Below the pieces are notes generated by a model, which saw only the letters and a list, made by a program, of their open reading frames with translations, did not search any database and was not told the DNA's origin. A stretch of 64,000 bases of DNA from Chamaelirium japonicum (lineage: Eukaryota > Streptophyta > Magnoliopsida > Liliales > Melanthiaceae), in assembly GCA_947650365.1 (NCBI GenBank), contig OX393555.1, positions 82,403,995-82,467,994 on the forward strand, in the 5' to 3' direction. The translations under genes and the position numbers were made by a program. This document shows, piece by piece, positions 57,610 through 64,000 of the stretch; position 1 is the first letter of the stretch; each line of letters starts with the position of its first letter.

Positions 57610-60600
57610 AAAACTCCACTTCTCAATAATATATTTAAATCTCTATGTTCTTTTCTATCTTCTCCTATGGATTAGGTTTTTCTATGGATTACTTAGGCCC
57701 TAAGTAAGATTACCTTATAAATAATATATGACCCCTTTAGGGAGGGGCACGTTTGACGGCTCTCTCTTTCTCTCATCTCACAATATGTTTTCAGCATGAA
57801 CATATCGAGCCCAGCTGACCCATCACAAGAAAATGGATAGAAAAACGAAGACAGAAATGGAGTTTTGGAATTTAGTTTCCTTCTTACTTCACACCTATAC
57901 CCATGGCCAATTGACTAGAGCAGGACTTCTTCTCTCTTCTCTCTTCATTTATCTCTTCATTCTCTTCTTCTTTCTCTTCTATCTTCGTTAAACTCTACTT
58001 CTTTTCTCAATAAACAGAGAGATAAATGAAGACAGAAGATAGAAGAGAATGGAGAGATAAACGAAGAGAGAAGAGAGAAGAAGTCCGGTTCCAGTCCATT
58101 GGCTATAGGTATAGGTATGAAGTTCTCTCTTCTATCTTTGTTTAGCTCTCCATTCTCTTCTCTCTTTTTTGGTCTTTGTTTTTCTCTCTATTTTTCTTAC
58201 GACTGGTCGACTGGGCTCGACATGTTAGGGCTGATAACATATTATGAGATAGAAGAAAGAGAGAGCCGTCAAATGAGAAACCCAACTCCATGAGAGAAGA
58301 GAGAAGAGAACAGAGAGATTTAACTATATTATTAAGAAGTGGAGTTTTGGAATTTAGATTCCTTCTTACTTAACACCTATATCCATGGATAATGGACTGG
58401 AGAAGGACTTCTTCGCTCTTCTTTCTTCGTTTATCTCTTCATTCTCTTTTATCTTCTTCTCCTTACTCACAACAGTTATCAGCATGAACATGTCGAGCCC
58501 AGCCGACCACTATTTAGAATTTAACTAAATTATTTAAATATATTATTTAAATTATTTATCTCTCTATTCTCTTCACTCTTTTTCTCTCTCTTCTGTTTTT
58601 GTTTCTCTCTCCAGTTTCTTGTGACTGATTGGCTGGGCTCGATATGTTCATGCTGATAACGAGTTGTGAGAAAAAAAAAAGAAGAGAAAAGAGGACGGAG
58701 AGAAATAAAAAAAGAAGAGAGAAGAAGTACTACTTCAGTCTATTCGCCACGGGTATAGGTGTGAAGTAAGAAGGAATCTAAATTCCAAAATACCACTTCT
58801 AAATAATATAATTAAATCTCTCCATTCTCTTCTCTCTTCTTCCATGGATTAGAGTTTTCCATAGATTGCTTAGGACCTATGTAAGCTTACCCTATAAATA
58901 ATATACGACCCCTTTAGGGTTGGGCGTGTTTGACGGCTCTTCCTTTCTCCCATCTCATAACACTTTATCAGCACGAACATGTTGAGCCCAGCTGACCAGT
59001 CGTAAGAAAACAGAAAAAGAAACGAAGACAGAAGTGGAGTTTTGGAATTTAAATTTCTTCTTACTTCACACCTATACCCGTGGTCAATAGACTAGAGCAG
59101 GGCTTCTTTACTCTTCTCTCTTCGTTTATCTCTCATTTCTCTTTTCTCTTCTTCTCTCACTTCTGTCTATATTTCTCTATTCGTTTATTGAGAGAAGAAG
59201 AGGAGTTTAACGACGATAGAAGAGATATAAGAAGCGAGAAGAGAACAGAGAGATAAATAAAGAGAAAAGAGATAACTACACACCTATACCCGTGACCAAT
59301 GGACTGGAGCAGAACTTCTTTTCTCTTCTTTCTTCATTTATCTTTCCGTTTTCTTCTCTCTTTTTCTTTCTCTTCTGTCTTCGTTTCTCTATCCGTTTAT
59401 ATAGAGAAGAAGTGGAGTTTAACGAAGACAGAAGAGAGATAAGAAGCGAGAAAAGAATAGAGAGATAAATAAAGAGACAAGAGAGAAGATGTCCTGCTCC
59501 AGTCCATTGGTCATGGGTATAAGTGTGAAGTAAGAAGGAATCTAAATACCAAAACTCCATTCTGTCATCGTTTCTCTTACTGTTTTCTTACGACTGGTCA
59601 GCTGGGCTTGACATATTCGTGCTTACAATATATTGTGAGATGAGAGAAAGGGAGAGCCGTCAAACATACCCCACCCTAAAGGGGTCGTATATTATTTATA
59701 GGCAAAGCTTACTTAGGGCCTAAGCAATATATGGGAAACCCTAATCCATAGACGAAGAGAAAAAAAAAGGGGAAGATTTAATTATATTATTAAGAAGTGA
59801 AGTTTTTTAATTTAGATTCCTTCTTACTGTACACCTATACACATGGCAAATGGACTGGAACAGGACTTCTTCTCTCTTATCTCGTTATTTGTATCTTCGT
59901 TCTCTTCTCTCTTCTCACAAAACGTTATCAATATGAACATGTCGAGCCCAACTGACTAGTCATAAGAAAACAGAAAGAGAAATAATGATAGAAGAGAGAG
60001 AAGATAACGGAGAGATGAATGAAAAGGAAAGATAGAAGAACTCCTGCTCTAGTCCATTGGCCACACGTATAGTTGTAAAGTAAGAAGTAATCTAAATTCT
60101 AAAACTCCACATAAGAGAGATAAGAAGAGAGAAGAGAAAGAAGAGAGAAGAAGTCTTACTCCAGTCCATTGGCCACGGGTATAAATATGACGTAAGAAGG
60201 AATCTAAATTCCTAAACTCCCCTTCTGTCTTCGTTTCACTCTTCGTTTTCTTGTGACTGGTCAACTGGGATCGACATGTTCGTACTGATAATGTGTTATG
60301 AGATTGGAGAAAGAAAGAGCCATCAAACGTGCCCTACCCTAAAAGGGTCGTATATTATTTATAGGGTAAGCTTCCTTAGGGCCTAAGCAATCTATAGGAA
60401 ATCCTAATACATAGTAGATATCCGACGGTGGACAGCCATCCTTCATACTTCATACCTATACCCGTGGCCAAAAGAATAGAGCAAGACTTCTTTTCTCTTA
60501 TCTCTTTGTTTATCTCTCCGTTCTCTTCTCTCTTTTTCTCTCATCTCACCATACGTTATTAGTACGAACATGTCATGCCCAGCCATCTAGTCATAAGAAA

Positions 60601-63335
60601 ACGGAGAGAGAAACAAAGACAGTAGAGAGAGAAGAAGAGAGAAGAGAACGAAGAGATAAATGAAGAGAGAAATAAGAAGAAGTCCTACTCAAGTCCATTA
60701 GCCACGAGTTTAGGTATGCAGTAAGAAGGATGGCTGTCCTCCGCCGGATCTCTCCCATGGATTTAGATTTCCTATATATTTCTTTGGCCCTAATTAATCT
60801 TACCCTACAAATAATATACGACCCCTTTAGGGAGGGGCATATTTGATGGCTCTCTCTTTCTCCCATCTCATAACACATTATCAGTACAAAAATATCAAGC
60901 CCAACTGACCAGTCACAAGAAAACGGAAAGAGAAACAAAGATAGAAATGGAGTTTTGGAATTTAGATTCCTTCTTACTTCATACCTGTACCCGTAGCCAA
61001 TAGACTGGAGTAGGACTTCTTCTCTTTTACTTTATTTATCTCTTCGTTCTCTTCTCTCTTCTTCTCTCTCTTGTACGGAGTTTCGGAATTTAGATTCATT
61101 CTTACTTCACACCTATACCCATGGCCAATGGACTGGAGCATGACTTCTTCTCTCTTCTCTCTTCGTTTATCTCTCCGTTCTTTTCTCTCTTCTTCTCTCA
61201 CTTCTGTCTTTTTATATCTCTCTGTTTTCTTATGACTGGTTGGTTGGGCTCGACATATTCGTGCTGATAATATGTTATGACAAGTGAGAAGAGAACAAAA
61301 AGATAAACGAAGAGAGAAGAAGTCCTACTTCAGTCCATTTACCACGGGTATAGGTGTGAAGTAAGAAGAAATTTAAATTCCAAAACTCCACTTCTCAATA
61401 ATATAAATAAATCTCTTATTTCTCTTCTCTCTTCTCCCATGGATTAGGGTTTCCCATAGAATGCTTAGGCCCTAAGTAAACTTACCCTATAAATAATATA
61501 CGACTCATTTAGGGTGGGGCACATTTGATGACTCTCTCTTTATCCCATCTCATAATATGTTATCAGTACGAACATGTCAAGCCCAGCTAACCAGTCGTAA
61601 GAAAACAGAGAGAGAAACAAAGACAGAAGAGAGAGAAGAGGAAAGAAGAGAACAGAGAGATAAACGAAGATAGAAGAGAGAAGAAGTCTTGCTCCAGTCC
61701 ATTGGCCTCGGGTATAGATTTGAAGTAAGAAGGAATCAAAATTCCAAAACTCCACTTCTTAATATTTATATGACCCCTGATGATAAGGCATGTTTGACGG
61801 ATCTCTCTTTCTTCGATCACACAACACGTTATCTATACGAGCATATCAAGCCCAGCTGACCAGTCACAAAAAAACGGAGAGAGAAACGAAGACAGAAGGG
61901 AGAGAAGACAAGAGAAGAGAATAGAGAGATAAACGAAAATAGAAGAAGTCCTGCTCCAGTACATTGGCCATAGGTATAGGAATGAAGTAAGAAGGAATCA
62001 TAATTCAAAAACTCTACTTCTCAATAATATAATTAAATATCTCCGTTCTCTTCTCTCTTCTCCTATGGATTAGGATTTCCCATATATTGCTTAAGCCCTA
62101 AGTAAGTATACCCTATAAATAATACATGACCCCTTTAGGGTAGGGCATGTTTGACGGCTCTATCTCTTTCTCCAAAATCATAACACGTTATTAGCACGAA
62201 CATATCGAGCCCAGCCGACCAATCGCAAGAAAATGGACAGAGAAACGAAGACAGAAGAGAGAAAAGAAGAGAGAAGAGAACGAAGAGATAAATGAAGAGA
62301 GAAGAATTCATGCTCCAGTACATTGGCCATGGGTATAGGTGTAAAGTAAGATGGAATCTAAATTCAAAAACTCCACTTCTATCTTCATTTTTCTCTCCAT
62401 TTTCTTGCGACTGGTCGTCTAGGCTCAATATGTTCGTGCTGATAGCATATCTAGTTTAATTAAGAAGGAATCTAAATTCCAAACTTCTTTTCTTAATAAT
62501 ATAATTAAATTTCTTCGTTCTCTTCTCTCTTCTCCTATAGATTAGGGTTTCCTATAGATTGCTTAGGCCCTAAGTAAGTTTACCCTATAAATAATATTCG
62601 ACCCCTTTAGGGTAGGGCACGTTTGATGACTCTCTTTTTCTCCCATCTCACAACACTTACCTTATAAATAATATACGACCCCTTTAGGGTAGGGCACATT
62701 TGATAGCTTTTCCTTTCCCCCATCTTATAACATGTTATCTTTTGTTTATTTTCCCATTTTCTTTGTTTCTCTCTTTATCTTATAGTATAAAATAAAATAA
62801 ATAAGTATTAATAGAAAAGAGATAGAAAATTATTTTAAACTAGAGAGAGCAGGACTTCTTTTCTTTCCTCTCTTCGTTAATCTATCCATTCTCTTTTTTC
62901 TTTCTCCCATCTCATAACATATTATCAACACGAATATATCGAGCCCAGCCGACCAGTCGCAATTAAACGAAGAGAGAAACAAAGACAAAAGTAGAGTTTT
63001 CAAATTTAGATTTCTTCTTACTTCATAGTTATACCCATGGCTAATGGACTGGAGCGGAACTTCTTCTTTCTTCTATCTTCGTTTATCTCTCCGTTCTCTT
63101 CTCTCTTCTTCTCTCTCTTCTGTCTTCGTTTCTCTCCCCGTTTTTTTATGACTGGTCAGCTGGGCTCGATATGTTCGTGCTGATATTGTGTTGTAAGATG
63201 GGAGAAAAAGAGGGCCGATAAGCGTGCCCCTCCCTAAAGGTGTCATATATTATTTATAGGGTCAGCTTACTTAGGGACTAAGCAATCTATAAGAAATCCT
63301 AATCTATAGGAGAGGTCCGACGGTGGATAGCAATC

Positions 63336-63930
63336 CGATCAAACAATCTCTCAACAGTTGTAATGTTTTATATTTTTTTGAAGAAAAATGTAAAATATTT
63401 TTAAAGCAAAAAATTTGAGTGTGCCTCATCCTCTTTCTTTACTTCCTATTATTTAATTAATTTAATTATTTAATAAATTAAATAGATAAATAATTAAATA
63501 ACTAAATAAATATTTAATTATCTTCTCTCTTCTCACTTCATTTTATTACTATAATAATTAAGTGGAGTGTTGTTACTATAATTTTTTAAATTAAATTAAT
63601 AGTTTAATTAAAACAAAGAGAGAAGAGAATTCACTATGATAATCATAGTAACGTTGAGATGATACTATTGAGAAGTGGAGTTTTAGAATTTAGATTTCTT
63701 TTTACTTCATACCTATACCTGTGGCGAATGGACTTGAGTAGGATTTCTTCTCTTTTCTCTTATTTATCTTTGTTTAAATTATTTGATAATTTAAAAAATT
63801 TATAAATTAAGTTTTTAGTAAAATAATAAATTTAAAAAACCAAATTTTTTGCTTTAAAAATAATTAATATTTTTTAAAAAAAAAAATTAAAATATTACAA
63901 CTGTTATAAGATCGTTCGATCGGATGGCTG
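63336..63930. repeat. AT-rich module remnants around a foldback end
   Basis: Second copy of the arrangement at 27576-28160: a minus AT-module start (AACAATCTCTCAACAGTTGT, GTGTGCCTCATCC), a half foldback (63545-63675), an S3 piece, and a plus AT-module end with AAGATCGTTCGATCGGATGG near 63908-63928. 63931-64000 is the start of a plus S1. Confidence 0.8.
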
Positions 63931-64000
63931 CCCACCATCGGATTTCTCTAATGGATTAGGGTTTCCCATAGATTGCTTAGGCCCTAAGTAAGCTAACCCT

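Larger units (their letters stand above)
56115..63335. repeat. Satellite block, right part
   Basis: Plus cores near 56271, 56840, 57207, 57717, 58893, 60807, 61491, 62115, 62588 and 62664; minus cores near 59694, 60354 and 63249. It follows the order of 20351-27575. Core spacing of about 365 bp at 56840-57207 gives the long unit length. Confidence 0.87.
52136..64000 (+). repeat. Segmental duplication, copy B (11.9 kb, runs off the window)
   Basis: Direct copy of 17380-28217. The offset is 34.76 kb at the left end and 35.78 kb at the right end. The extra kilobase is explained by the tandem duplication at 54093-56114. By eye the copies differ at roughly one base in ten. The right boundary lies beyond the window. 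Confidence 0.88.

Noticed and set aside
1..64000. CRISPR-like array, because of short regularly repeated words.
   Set aside because: Repeats are long, diverged, in both orientations and without unique spacers of constant length; the context is a plant nuclear genome.

Overview
The window is plant nuclear repetitive DNA and holds no intact protein-coding gene. The plant assignment rests on a Ty3/Gypsy retrotransposon of the plant-specific Tat type (TGGCGC-type primer-binding site, protease, reverse transcriptase and two successive RNase H domains) and on plant telomere-like motifs (AAACCCTAA, TTTAGGG) in the surrounding repeat. I cannot name the species. There is no rRNA, tRNA, CRISPR array or bacterial-type gene.

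About 58 kb (1-30697 and 36328-64000) is one complex, AT-rich satellite or dispersed-repeat array. I divide it into modules. S1 is a promoter-like core: CCATGG, TTAGGGTTT, a GTAAGCTTAC palindrome, a CTATAAATA box and CCCCTTTAGGG. S2 follows it and carries a conserved CGTTATCAGCACGA motif, then GAGCCCAGCCGACCAGTC. S3 is a purine-rich module of about 131 bp ending in GGAATCTAAATTCCAAAACTCCA. The modules occur in both orientations and in several joinings, with long units of about 355-365 bp and short ones of about 265 bp. Interspersed are very AT-rich modules of about 925 bp, a 170-190 bp AT module (T), and a 144-bp foldback element resembling a MITE. Strand '+' for a repeat means that CTATAAATA reads on the given strand.

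Layout: 1-2510 is largely an inverted relative of 19330-23250. From 2511 to 17470 there are successive higher-order units of about 4.5-5.4 kb, each ending in T plus an AT-rich module. 17380-28217 is the first copy of a segmental duplication whose second copy is 52136-64000, in direct orientation. A 1014-bp tandem duplication sits only inside the second copy. 28218-30697 is more satellite. 30698-36327 is the degenerate retrotransposon, with its 5' LTR present and most of integrase and the 3' LTR missing. 36328-38880 is an inverted copy of 22345-24915. 39005-44060 is a large imperfect palindrome. 44061-52135 is mixed satellite with two AT-rich modules.

Functionally this looks like silent heterochromatin. 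The only coding remnants belong to the retrotransposon, which carries many in-frame stops and frameshifts. The main interest is architectural: a satellite whose unit contains something like an LTR promoter next to a primer-binding-site-like motif, arranged in several layers of direct and inverted duplication of clearly different ages. Comparisons between copies were made by eye, so boundaries are approximate unless stated.
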